DNA of 64,000 nt. Origin: Gliomastix tumulicola (lineage: Eukaryota > Ascomycota > Sordariomycetes > Hypocreales > Bionectriaceae). Below the pieces are notes generated by a model. It was not told the DNA's origin. It worked only from the letters and a program-made list of their open reading frames with translations, and ran no database searches. This document shows, piece by piece, positions 46,450 through 57,980 of the stretch (position 1 is the first letter of the stretch; every line of letters begins with the position of its first letter). The position numbers and the translations under genes were made by a program. The DNA lies in contig BCHX01000002.1 of the NCBI GenBank assembly GCA_001599755.1, positions 3,640,330 through 3,704,329 of the forward strand, given 5' to 3'.

Positions 46450-47732
46450 GGGTACTCGAAGCCATAGGGACCGACACCAGCAGAGCAACTGTGTGCCTGT
46501 ATTTTGCTGTACGACCATAGCTACCGAATAGAAGCCGACGGAATACGTCTCCTTTGTCACCACCTACCTGCTTTTCGAATCTTGCGCCTAGCTCAAGCTG
46601 GCGTGCCTCTACGTGTGATTCAAAGCATACCGAGTGGCCAGAGGGCGCTATGTATGCGATTGCTTCGGTGTTTATCCGAGGCAGCAAACCGCATCGGATT
46701 TGAAAGAAGCTGTGCTGTGCCCGGAATATTGCTGGCATCGTGACACAGGCCGCGGATGGTTCATCCAGCTCATAATCACGACCAGTGTCTTTGATATAGG
46801 ATGCTTTGCTGACTCATCAGATTCAACACGACTTGACATTTCGCGCAACGCAGCACCTACCTGAGGTAGGTACGCGGGAGCTTTGTGCAACTCAGGGTGA
46901 GCCAACAGGCACCTGCTAGAGTAACTGGCATGTTGCCGAGCTGCAGCTTTTACCATACATACGTACGTAGCACCTTGCCTTCTAATTCCGTAGGAAGGTA
47001 AGTATCTAAGTAGGCAGGCACCGGGTAGTACATTAGCGATATCCCTCCCTGCTTTCATCCGTTCCTGGTTTTATCGGACGTAGACATCCCTTAGTTGGCC
47101 GGGTGCTAAGGCATGGGCCACCACCTCCCCAGGTCCTGACCTACCACACCTACTGCCGCTCACCCGGTTACGCAGCAGGTAGAAAGGCGGTAAGCTGGGC
47201 AGGTGAGCTTGATAGCCTGGCAAGAGGTAGGTGTCCCTTCCTCCCAAAGCATGTTTGGTTTGTCTTAGGGGACAGACGCCTAAACTTGCCCGATGAAGCA
47301 AAAAAACAAACTGCCGCCCTCTTCGTAAGGTCCTCGGTGCCTATGCCTTCTCAACCAGACGCTTCTGCATCATGATGCTGCCTGCCCAGTGCTCCAGTGA
47401 TCTGGAGGTGAGAGAGCTCCCAGCATGGTTTAGGCCTGAATCAACCCCACTATTCCATTCCATCATCACTCCCCGCCAGGCACGTTGACCTTTGCCACTA
47501 AAACCTCTAACCTCCCAACAACCCCCACCTCCCTTCACTCATCTTGCCTGCGAAACGTTCCACGACATCCTCGCAAGTTCCCCTTTCACGCCCCTCGAAC
47601 GACCTTATGCTTCTGTAGCTCGCTTTACCTTATTCGATCCCTGGCGGATGTATCTTGTATACAGCTGATATTCTGTCCTACACCGCGGCATCATGATAGT
47701 TTAAAGAAAGCAGGCACAACCGAAACGAAGTC
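46450..47732. other. 1.3 kb intergenic region, promoter and leader of ubr1
   Basis: The stretch 46850-47300 is unusually rich in ACCT/AGGT words, including a near-perfect palindrome at 46855-46871. The last ~250 bases before the Ubr1 start are C/T-rich leader-like sequence, with tttgccact at 47491-47499, one base off the yeast proteasome element. No gene is recognised. Confidence 0.5.
46855..46871. repeat. Palindrome acctacct-g-aggtaggt
   Basis: Eight-base arms with a single-base spacer form a perfect inverted repeat. It lies in a region with many related words (gtaggcaggc, ctacctgg, gaggtaggtg). Words like ACCTAGGTA are common in intergenic DNA of several Sordariomycetes, so it may be a general genomic feature rather than a specific site. 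Confidence 0.7.
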
Positions 47733-50700
47733 ATGGATCCGACAATGTCCACACAAGAGCAGCAGCTCTGCCAGTTTCTGGCCAGGCTGCCCGCCGAATG
47801 CAACTATCAATACACAGACGCCGCTGCCCGCAAGCTTCTAGAAAACCTCTTTTGGTCATTGTGTGGCGGCAATCAAGAATACCTACGCCTCATGTTCCCC
47901 GAGGGGAAGCTCAACGACTCTTTGAAGCTGAGCGACGCGCAAGGCGCTGTCGAGGGCGCCGAGTACACAGAAGCCGCCCGTGGCAAGCGATGCGGCCACA
48001 TTTTCAAGCAGGGAGAGGCTACCTACGCCTGCCGAACCTGCGGGACCGACGAGACCTGCTGCCTCTGCAGCCGCTGCTTCGACTCGACCGACCATGCCGG
48101 CCATATGGTACGCATGCACATATCTGTAGGAAATAGTGGATGCTGCGATTGTGGTGACGAGGAGGCCTGGAAAACACCAGTCTTCTGTACCATACACTCG
48201 GACATGAACAAGGTGCGAGACAAGGGCAAGGGCAAGGCCTCGCCAGGTCTACCTGAGAACCTGGTGGCCAATCTGCAGATGACCATCGCCCGTGTATTTG
48301 ACTACATGTGCGACGTCATCTCGTGCTCCCCCGAGCAGCTTCGGCAGACGAAGACGGAAGAGTCGGTTTTGAAGGACGAGGAGACATCACGATTGCTGCC
48401 GACATACTATGGACAAGAACCTGAGCTCTGCAACGACTTCTCGCTTGTTCTCTGGAATGACGAGAAACATACTGTGAGGGAGGTCAAGGACCAAGTTGCC
48501 CGCGCGTGCAGCAAGCGTCATTCCGAGGCCGTGAGGGATGCATGGGACGTTGACAGCCATGGACGGACTATCTTGGCGTCTCGAACCGGTGTGACGGAGC
48601 TCCTGTCCATGGCTGAGACGATCGAGAGCATTAGGATAACGGTAACGATCCGATCTTCCAGAGACACATTTCGAGAACAAATGTGCGGAACTATCGTCGA
48701 GTGGCTAGGGGACATAGCCGGCTGCGCCGTGGGAGACGATAATCACATCCTGCGCCTGACGGTCTGCGAAGAGCTCATGCGGCCTTGGCGGAAAGGCAGC
48801 CCGGCTACTCACATTGACGGGCTCATCGACGACGAAGATGAGGATGATCGCGCTTCGGACGCGAGACGGAGTAGGGCTCCTGGAACCGACGCAACCTTTC
48901 TCGCGGCACTGCGCCAAATAGTTGGGGCGGGGCCTATAAACTTGGAGCTTGACGTGGACGATGACGACGATGATGACATGGACGACGATGACGGGCGGTA
49001 CTCTGCCATCAGCGGAGAGTACGGCGACGAGGATGAAGACGATGACGAGGAGGAAGACGATGAGGATGTGATGATGGTCGACGCTAGGGAAGACGTCAAC
49101 GACGTTGGGCTTGGCTGGAGCCAATCTGACCAAGCTCTGGAAGAGGACGAAGCAACAATGGCTGGGTATCCTCCTCCGCCACCACCGCCTCCAGCGGCTG
49201 GAGGCAGGGCGTCCACCACTCGCCAGCGAGACGCCACTCCATCAGACTCGGATACGGGGGCTGAGCCACTCATCGCGCCGGCATTGTATGCTAAAACAGA
49301 CGGCGAAGTTCCGAAGACGCCTGGCAAAACTGCTAAACTTCCGGCTAAGCCCGGGAGGTATTGGATCGAAACCCCCGCTGCCTACACAAAGAGGGATCAC
49401 GGTCACCCTGCAGAGGATGTCTTTCAACGGGTCCGTCTGGACTGGCTCCTGCTTTTTGATCTACGCATGTGGAAAAGGGTCCGGATTGACCTCAGGGCCC
49501 TCTATATCTCGACCGTTGTTCAGGTTCCGGAGTTCAAGCGACTGCTCGCTTTGAGATTTTCCAGTCTGTACACGATTCTTGCCCAGCTCTATCTGGTGGG
49601 AGACAGAGAGCCAGATCACTCCATCATCAACCTCTCCCTGCAAATGCTCACAACGCCTTCCATTACGGCTGAGATAGTGGAACGGGGAAATTTCATGAGC
49701 AGCTTACTAGCCATTCTCTACACCTTCCTTACCTCACGGCAGGTTGGCCACCCCTGGGACATCTCGCCGGATGCTGTTCTGGGATTCGAGAGCGGGTCGG
49801 TTACAAACCGGCGCATGTATCACTTTTACCAGGATTTGAAGTATCTTTTCGGCTCCCCTCATGTCCAGGAACGCATCCGTTACGAGCCGCGCTATCTCAT
49901 GCAGTTCCTTGACCTGGTCAAGCTGCACCAAGGGATAGGACCCAATGTCCGGGCCGTTACCGAGCATGTCGAATACGAAGCCGAATCCTGGATAACAGCC
50001 TCCCTTGTCACCCGGCAGATTAACGTCCAAGCTCGGAGCCTAGCCGAGGCTTTTCGCAACTGTCCTCCTGAGGATATGCAGTATCTCCAGCGCGCCGTCC
50101 GTCTCACTGCCAGAACCGTCATACTGTACTCGATCGGGGCTGAACGTTTCAGATTCAGGCTGGCCGAGGTCAAGGATGAGATTCAGTTCAAGAACGTTGT
50201 TGATTACGAGATGGCCGGAGATAGCAAAGTCTTCAAGGTTGTCAAGTTTGTCGTCGAGAAAGACCACATCAGCTTCCACCACGCTCTTCACTACACCTTG
50301 TCATGGCTCATTGAAAGCGCGCGTTCGATGTCGGCGTCAGCAATCAAAGACTTGCTGAGTTTCACTCTCCAGGAGCTTCGGACCAAGAATAGACTGATGG
50401 GCAGGATTCATCTGCCGAAAGAGGGACTCAGTGCTGAGGATTACCTCATGGCGGCGTTTGATTTTCCTCTGCGGGTGTGTGCGTGGTTGGCTCAGATCAA
50501 AGCGAACATGTGGGTTCGCAATGGTATCAGCCTTAGGCACCAAGCCAGCACCTACCGCGGTGTAAGTCAGAGAGACCTCGCCCATCATCGAGACATTTTC
50601 CTCCTTCAGACTGCCATGGTGGTTTGTAACCAAGAGCGAGTTCTGGCGTCCATTATTGATCGATTCGGTATGGACTCGTGGGTTAAGGGATTCTACGAGC

Positions 50701-53700
50701 TCAAATCCGAGGCTCAGGATGATCACCAGCACCTCGATGTTGTCGAAGACATGCTGCACCTACTCATTATCCTGCTCAGCGACCGAACCTGCTTGCTTGG
50801 CTCGGATGACGAGTCTAGCTCCCGTCTGTTGGCTATGCGAAGGGATCTCACTCATGTCCTCTGCTTCAAGCCTATGTCTTTCAACGAAATCGGCAACAAG
50901 CTTCCCGAGAAGTACCAGGAGTCCGAAGACTTTCAGAAGATTCTCGATGAGATGGCTACCTACAAACCGCCTGAGGGGATTTCGGACGTGGGAATGTTTG
51001 AGCTTCGCGCTGAGTTCATCGAAGAGATCGATCCCTACATCGCCCATTACAACAAGAATCAACGGGAAGAGTCTGAGATGGCATATCGAAAGAAGATGGC
51101 TAAGAAGACAGGGAAAAGCGTCGAGGAGATAGTGTACGAGCCGAGGCCGCGCCCTCTCACCTCGGGGCTGTTCGAGCACCTTGCCACCTTCACAGGTACG
51201 GGAGTCTTTGCTCAGATCATCTACTACTGTCTCTTGTACCCCATTGTCTACGGCAAGATGACGCCTACGATCCCAGCCACAAGAATCGAAACCTATCTTC
51301 AGGTGGTGCTACATCTTGTGCTGCTTGCAATCCACGAGGATACATCCGAAGAGGTTTCGACCGACGCCCCGACCGAGGATTCGTTTGTTTTCCTTGCCCT
51401 GACGAGAGTCGCGCGAACGAATCTCACCTCGGATGACCGCTCTCAGAGAACGATCATTGCACTTCTCAACATGCTTTCCGCCAAGGATGAGTTTAAGTCA
51501 GCTCACCCGAAGATTGCGCTTGTTATGAAGCGCCTCAAGCAGAAGCGTCCCCATGCGTTTGAGACGGCCTTCCGCAACCTAGGCATTTCTGTAGACCGGG
51601 TCAACACGGCTTCTCCAGCCATTAACTCTGTCGAAGAGGAGCGTGAGAGGAGGAAGAAGGCGGCTTTGAGTCGTCAAGCAAGGGTCATGGAGCAGTTCCA
51701 GCAGCAGCAGAAGAGTTTCATGGAGAACCAGCGGGACATCGACTGGGGCTCTGATCTTGAAGAAGATGACGAGGACGAGACGCTGGCCGAGGATCGCGCG
51801 CACACGTGGAAGTATCCCACTGGTACCTGCATTCTGTGCCAAGAAGCAGCCGACGATCGCCGATTGTATGGTACTTTTGCCATGTTCAACGAGAGCCGCA
51901 TCTTGAGGCAGACAGACTTCAGAGACGCAGACATGGTTCGAGAGGCCTCACAGACGCCTTGCAGTCTGGACCGGTCTGCGGATGACATTCGACCATTTGG
52001 CATATCACGGGAAAACCGCAAGATGGTTGAGAAAGTCAACAGTCAGGGCGAGACATTCCTTGCTGAACGCCAGACCATTGGGAAAGGCTTCCCTGCAAAT
52101 ATGTCAAGGCCTGGGCCCGTGGCTAGTGGATGTGGGCACATGATGCACTGGCGCTGCTTTGAGATGTATTTTGAGGCCACCAAGAGGCGTCACACACATC
52201 AGATTGCCCGCCATCACCCCGAAGACATCAAGAGAAACGAGTTTGTGTGCCCTCTGTGCAAAGCGCTTGGAAACGCCTTCCTGCCTATTGTGTGGAAGGG
52301 CCTTGACGAGTCCTATCCCGCTTATCTCCAGCCCCGGACTGACTTCACACATTTCATGGAGAAGCAAGCAATTCCACTGTTCGCGACTCCCGAAAGCAAG
52401 GCTCGCGAGGTAGCCAGCGATGGTCGTCCAGACCTGCGCACTCCCAGCTTCCCTGGTAGCTTGATACAGACGTTGTCGGGCCCAAGCACGGCTTCCGAAA
52501 GCACCTGGGGTGCAGCGGCCCCGGATTCTGGGCCGGAGTCGGTGCTGCGAAGTCAGATGGCGCGGACAGACGACCCAGAGACAGCGCACATGCAGCAGGC
52601 TATGTTGCGGGCGTGGGGACAAGAGGCTGGCGGTGCCAGCAGCAGACCCTTGATTGCCGAGCTTTTCGCGGCATATTCAAGGTTGAGAGACACTCTAGAA
52701 GGGAACAGCTTGTTTTCTCGGCGTGAGAGGGATCCAAAGTCCGAAGCGCCCAAAGAGATCGGCTATAGCAACTCTTTGGTCCAGTCGGTTGGTTTCTCGA
52801 TCTCAGCGGCAGAGATCCAGCAGCGAGGCATCGAATCCCAACCTGGCCTGACATTGCTAGAGAAGATACCAGAGCAGGTGCTCACGCACTTGCGCGTCCT
52901 GTCAGAGACAGCTTCCTCGTATATCGCTGCTGGGATGTCACAGGAGTCCACGGATCAGCGCATCTCTGTTGAGTTCCGGCGCGACAGTGAGCGTCAGTGC
53001 AGCCAGCTCCTGACACCGCAACGTACCAGATCTGGCGCATCGGACGCTCTTCAGTCTACCTATTTGCACCCGCCGCTGCTCAGCCTCGATCCGTTCATCT
53101 TCTTCGTCGAGTGCACTTATAGTCTGGTCCCCGCTCACAAACTTGATGTCGCTCACATTTTGAGATTGTGCTATCTCGCGGAAATCACCAAGGTCGTTTA
53201 TCACATGTGCCGGAACATTTCTGCGCAGTCGTGGGTACAGACGCTAGGTAGTGGGAATCCAGACGACCCAGACATCGAGAACTTTGGTGGATTTGCCGCT
53301 GCTGTCGGGCGATATACCCTCCTCGCACAGACACTCCCCAGTCGAGCTGATCAGTTCGACCAGAGTGCAAACGGCTTCGACCAGCCGGGAGTAGACACTC
53401 TCGAGGGCTGGTACAGCTTCACCAAGAAATATGCGCTGACGTTTTTAAGGAAGAGTCTCCTTCTTATGAACGTCAAGTACGGCGTGGCTTTCAACAGCCA
53501 GTTCTCTGCCAACCCAGATGCGGATGAGCTGGAGCGTCTCACTGAGATCATGGGGGTACCGTCGTTTGACAACATGTGCGCCGCCGTGACATCCAATTCA
53601 GAGGCATCTGGATGGCCAGCAGTGACGAAACAGCTTGTTGAGGGCTGGATCTGGCATGACTTGATGTGGTCGGAGGCGGATCCGGTCATGGTCGAGTCAG

Positions 53701-54280
53701 CCAAAGTCAGCCACCCAGGCATCTTCGAGCTTATTGGCCTGCCTAAGACGTATGATACGCTCATCGAAGAAGCGACTAGGCGTCGTTGCCCGACGAGAGG
53801 CAAAGACCTGACTGACCCGACGCTCTGTCTATTCTGTGGGGAGTTCTTCTGCGGCCAGGCTACTTGCTGCCAGCAGGCGATACAGCTTCCAGGGTGGACT
53901 GAATCGTACACGCTCGGTGGCGCGCAGCAGCACATGCTTAAGTAAGTATCCTGTGACTCCCCGCCCTTCCCCATCTCGTTGCAGTTTGCTGACTATTTAC
54001 CTTGCTGTCCAGGTGTCAACGGAGTATCGGCGCATTCATTAACATTCGCAAGTGCTCAACCGTATTCTTATTCCACCGCTCAGGCTCCTATACGGCTGCC
54101 CCTTATACAGACAAGTACGGCGAGACAGATCAGCAGTTGCGTCATGGGCGGCAGCTGTTCTTGAACCAGAAGCGGTACGATACGATGATACGGAACTTGG
54201 TTCTAAATCATGGCATTCCGAGCCTTGTCAGCCGGAAGTTGGAATCGGAGATTAACACTGGAGGATGGGACACCTTCTGA
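47733..54280 (+). CDS. ubr1: N-end rule E3 ubiquitin ligase Ubr1
   Basis: A very long first exon (47733-53941) and a short second (54013-54280) join in phase and give 2158 residues. The UBR box (about 85-157: RCGHIFKQGEATYACRTCG...CCLCSRCF...GCCDCGDEEAW...CTIH) binds basic N-terminal residues. A ClpS-like region (about 225-325: NDFSLVLWNDEKHTVREV) recognises bulky hydrophobic N-termini. An acidic run (about 405-455) and a poly-proline stretch (about 480-490) follow. The atypical RING begins near residue 1366 (CILCQEAADD) and continues with CGHMMHWRCFEMYF and FVCPLCKALGN near 1470-1510. The C-terminal UBLC part contains LCLFCGEFFCGQATCCQQ and ends GGWDTF. Ubr1 marks substrates for the 26S proteasome. 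The start at 47733 is the first ATG upstream of the UBR box with a helical N-terminal region. Confidence 0.97.
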
Positions 54281-54983
54281 GCATTACCTGCTCATTGAGT
54301 AGTTGAACATGGAAGATTGAGATGAGATAAATGATAGCGTTATGATAAATACAGGACAGGACTATATGAGCTGATGTAGACTTCTTGTCCTCTTTCGACG
54401 TGCCACTGAAGATGCTAAAGCGGCGGTCTGTGTAATACAGTGCGGGGTACATTTTCGCACTATGTATCTGGCCCTGCAGCGCACCTCCAGCGGTCGCAGG
54501 CGCTGGGAAAAAGCACTGTCTGCGGGTTCAGCGCCAGGAGTGACATCTTAAGGCCAATCAGAGAGGCCTGAGAGAAAGGGAGCGCGTCTGAATAGCGCGA
54601 ACAGGCGCCTGGGCTCGGATGCGACCTGAAGTCATTCCAAGCCTTGGCCGGCCTGTTTCCCTTCTGTTGCGATGCTAATAATACGGCACAGGCACCCTCC
54701 ATAATTACTTCTTATCGTTTGCTCACTTTACAATTTCACCCTCCTTTCACACACCTCTCTCATAATCGCCCGCCGCTGCAACGACGCTCTTTGAACCGCC
54801 ACTAGAGCTGACCTAGACTTTCTCTTTCTCCCCTAATCAAACAATCCCGTCACTTCTCTCCCTCCCTGTGACGCCCGACACCTGCACTCAGAAAGGACGA
54901 CCTTCACCCACCACATTCCCTGGGCAAAGCAACAGCGACACGGCATCAGCCCGTCCCTGCACCTGCTGAACTGGCAGCGCACA
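54281..54983. other. Intergenic region, 0.7 kb
   Basis: It holds the ubr1 3' flank and the promoter and leader of the Rsc7-like gene. From 54720 the plus strand is C/T-rich. No gene or repeat is recognised. Confidence 0.55.
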
Positions 54984-57101
54984 ATGCCTTCCGGGCGACG
55001 ATCAGGTCGCGCAGCCGCCAAGAAGGCCGCTGCTGCGCTGGGTAAGTAGTAGCCGCGATTTCGATTTCGATTTCGATTGTCAAAGACCAAGCACCTCACT
55101 CACCTCATGCGCGCACAAGCGTGCCCTCGCTTGACTCCCGACTTCCTTCCACGTCACCACTCCATGCCCTCCCATCACTCCTTCCTCGTCTTTCTTTCCA
55201 GATTAGCCTCGCTTCAAGTCCTGCATTTTTCTCGCTCTTCCTCAATTGCTCCTTTCCCGTTTGCCCAACCTCCCACGTTCCTCCAACCTCGAACCTTCAT
55301 TCCTTGGTGGAGCAACATTTTTTTGGTCCTTTCGCGCAACCTCGTGTCGCAAAACCGCACTACCCTACCCGCGTCCGAAAGCACATCACGTTCCCGACGA
55401 CGCATTGAACCGCGCTGCCATGAGTGGTCCGAAGATTCGACTCAAGCTGACGACGCGCGGTCGCGCATCTGCAGAGACAACACCCAAGGGGTTCGAGGAT
55501 GCCCAAGACGAGCCGATGCCCGATGCTGACACGACCGCCGACCTGGACGTTCTCGCGTCCGAGCTCGAGGAGCTGCCTGAGGAGCAGGATGACGAGGACG
55601 ACGGCGAGCATGAACCCCAGGGTGATAATACGGGGGACGAGGACGGCGAGGACAAGGGCGATGGCGATCTCGACGGTGATGGTGATTCCGAAGCCAAGGA
55701 GCCCTCGCCGCCGCCCGTCGCAGTCGTGAGGAGGAAGCGCCTTGGTCGACCGCCGAAGAACAAGCCCCCGGACTGGGATCCTATGATTACGGTGCCCGCA
55801 GACGAGGTGCGGGACACGCCGCGGCGCAGGGGCCGTGGCGGGTGGAGGGGTCGTGGAGGTCGCAAGGGAGGTCCTGCTGCGCTCAAGGCCGAGCAGGTGA
55901 TTGACGCCGAGGGAACGGTTGCCGACATTGTCGACGACGAGTGCGTCCTCCCCGATGACCCCGAGGGCGAGGAGAAGGTAGATAAGCTGGGCAATCTGCA
56001 GGGCGGCCGCGACTACCGCTGCCGAGTGTTCACCGTCCACGGCCGAGGCGACAGGCTCTACATGTTGTCGACGGAGCCTGCCCGATGCGTCGGTTTCCGA
56101 GACAGCTATCTCTTCTTCACGAAGCACCGAAAACTCTACAAGATTATCGTGGATGATGAGGAGAAGAGGGATATGATCGAGCGGGACATCATTCCACACT
56201 CCTACAAGGGCCGTTCGATAGGCATCGTCACAGCCCGGTCTGTGTTTCGAGAGTTCGGGGCCAGGATCATTGTCGGGGGCAAGCGCATACTCGACGACTA
56301 CAACGTCGCTCTGGCGCGCGCCGAGGGTGTTGTCGAGGGCTCCATCGCCGACCCGGAGGACCAGTTCATACCTGGCGAGCCGTACAACAAGAACCAGTAC
56401 GTCGCCTGGCATGGTGCCAGTGCGGTCTACCATACGAACACGCCCGCGGTGCCAGTTCCCAGCGGGAAGCCTGAGTACAGGAAACGGAAGGTCAACGTTA
56501 ACGACACCAACTGGATGCTTGAGCACGCTCGGGAAGCAAGGTATGTGGCGTACCCTATACGGCCTCACGGCGGTCGGCACCATACGAATTTGCGCGAGTC
56601 TAATACTAACATGCTGTCAACAGCTTATTCAACGCTGGTATCAACGCCATCCGGCGGTACAACAACGGCGGCGTGTATGATATTCACACCAACACCGTTC
56701 AGTATCCCACAATCATGCAGCCGACGCATTGTCGGATCGAGCAGATTGCACCCGAGGACATACCCTCTACGAACCGGGCAAATGCTCCAGGAGGTCCCGT
56801 CTCCCTGAAGATGTCACGGAATTTCTACATCACGGACACCTACCTTGAGACGCCGCCAGCCGGCATCGCCTCGACGGTGTACGACAAGGACGACAAGACG
56901 GATCTCCTCGCGCCGTTCAAGGGGCTCAGTTCCGTGCCCGACGATGTCAAAGACCTTCTTCCTCCGGAGTGCCGGGCGGCCTTCGACACGGCAGTCGAGA
57001 ACGAAGCGGAGTGGAAGTCAAGATGGGGCCCCGAGAGCGAGAAGGCGTCGAGACGGCAGCCCATCATCGACAAGGCCATCGTACCATACAGCGTGACATA
57101 G
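54984..57101 (+). CDS. rsc7: RSC/SWI-SNF chromatin-remodelling subunit, Rsc7/Npl6-like
   Basis: The core is secure: exon 55382 or 55420 to 56540 joined to 56624-57101 over an 83-nt intron with a TACTAAC branch site. From the ATG at 55420 the product has 532 residues. A small 5' exon (54984-55041, MPSGRRSGRAAAKKAAAAL) with a strong GTAAGT donor can join in phase to an acceptor at 55381, giving 564 residues; I include it but it is unproven. After a Glu/Asp-rich region come an AT-hook (KRLGRPPKNKP) and an RG-rich basic patch. The conserved Rsc7 domain follows (DYRCRVFTVHGRGDRLYMLS, SVFREFGARIIVGGKRILDDY, NAGINAIRRYNNGGVYDIHT). Rsc7 is a non-catalytic subunit of RSC-type remodelling complexes in the nucleus. 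The charged N-terminal region probably contacts DNA or nucleosomes. Confidence 0.9.
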
Positions 57102-57595
57102 GGTGTACGGTCGTACTATACTTTGGCGAGAGGGGCTTTGGCTTGACGGCGAGCGTATCTGGCCTTCTCCATGGCCCTCGGGTCATTCATTCTATTCATG
57201 TCCTAGAAGCATGGGGCAAAGTAGCTCGAGGCGAACTTCCTTTTGGTTCTTGCGCGACGTGTATTGTGAATATGGGGGGATATGGGCGTTTTCGGATCGT
57301 GCCTTTGTGTCCTACGAGTGGAGGACTTGTTTCGGCCCGTGTACTTAATATCTAGAGTTCGGAGTCTACATATCATTTTCGACCGAATCATCACACTGAC
57401 TAAAAGAAGTGACGGCGTTCGATGCGGTGCATAGACGAAAAATGCAAACGCAGCTCGTTTGGTCAGCGGCAGCCTCGGTCCACCGCGCTGGTCAGCACGC
57501 TCAGTGACGACGTTGAAGGTCCCAGGCTAGCGGAGCTCGTTGCATTGGCTCTCTGCATCTTCGTTCCGGATCGGAATACTGGCGGCGTGACCTCT

Positions 57596-57623
<28 letters not shown>
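57596..57623 (+). repeat. Homopolymer of 28 C
   Basis: Twenty-eight consecutive C, flanked by further C/T sequence, lie about 500 bases past the Rsc7-like stop. Such a run is prone to length change and to sequencing error, so its exact length is doubtful. Confidence 0.9.
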
Positions 57624-57626
<3 letters not shown>

Positions 57627-57963
57627 CTCCGTGGTAAAGGCCTCAAAACCGGACCGGGGCGTGGCATCGGCTATGGGCTATGGGGAGGGGGAGGCAGGAA
57701 GAGAAGAGGGGAGAGGGGGGGGCTGGGAAAGTCCGGTTCTACTGGTGCTACGTATGCAATGTGTCGTGCTGCAGGACGGGCGTCTAATGACCGGACGGGG
57801 TGGTGACCCATGGGCTGGCTGGCTGGCTGGCTTGCATGCGCGCATACTACATACAGGCAGGCAGGCAGGTCGGGTCTTTCTTCCCATGCATGTGGCCTAC
57901 TGCAGGCTGCAGGATAGCGTGTAGGAGAACGGGCGGACGGGTTCACGTGTGAAAGGAATGGTA

Positions 57964-57980
57964 TGTGTGTGTGTGTGTGT
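57964..57980 (+). repeat. TG dinucleotide repeat
   Basis: Eight and a half TG units in a row. A short microsatellite without a visible link to a gene. Confidence 0.85.

Noticed and set aside
48809..49327. Serine-rich minus-strand frame over the acidic part of Ubr1
   Set aside because: Poly-serine is the antisense reading of the GAC/GAT-rich acidic tract.
55360..56583. A 407-codon minus-strand open frame
   Set aside because: Antisense to the Rsc7-like gene, whose sense frame carries recognisable conserved blocks.
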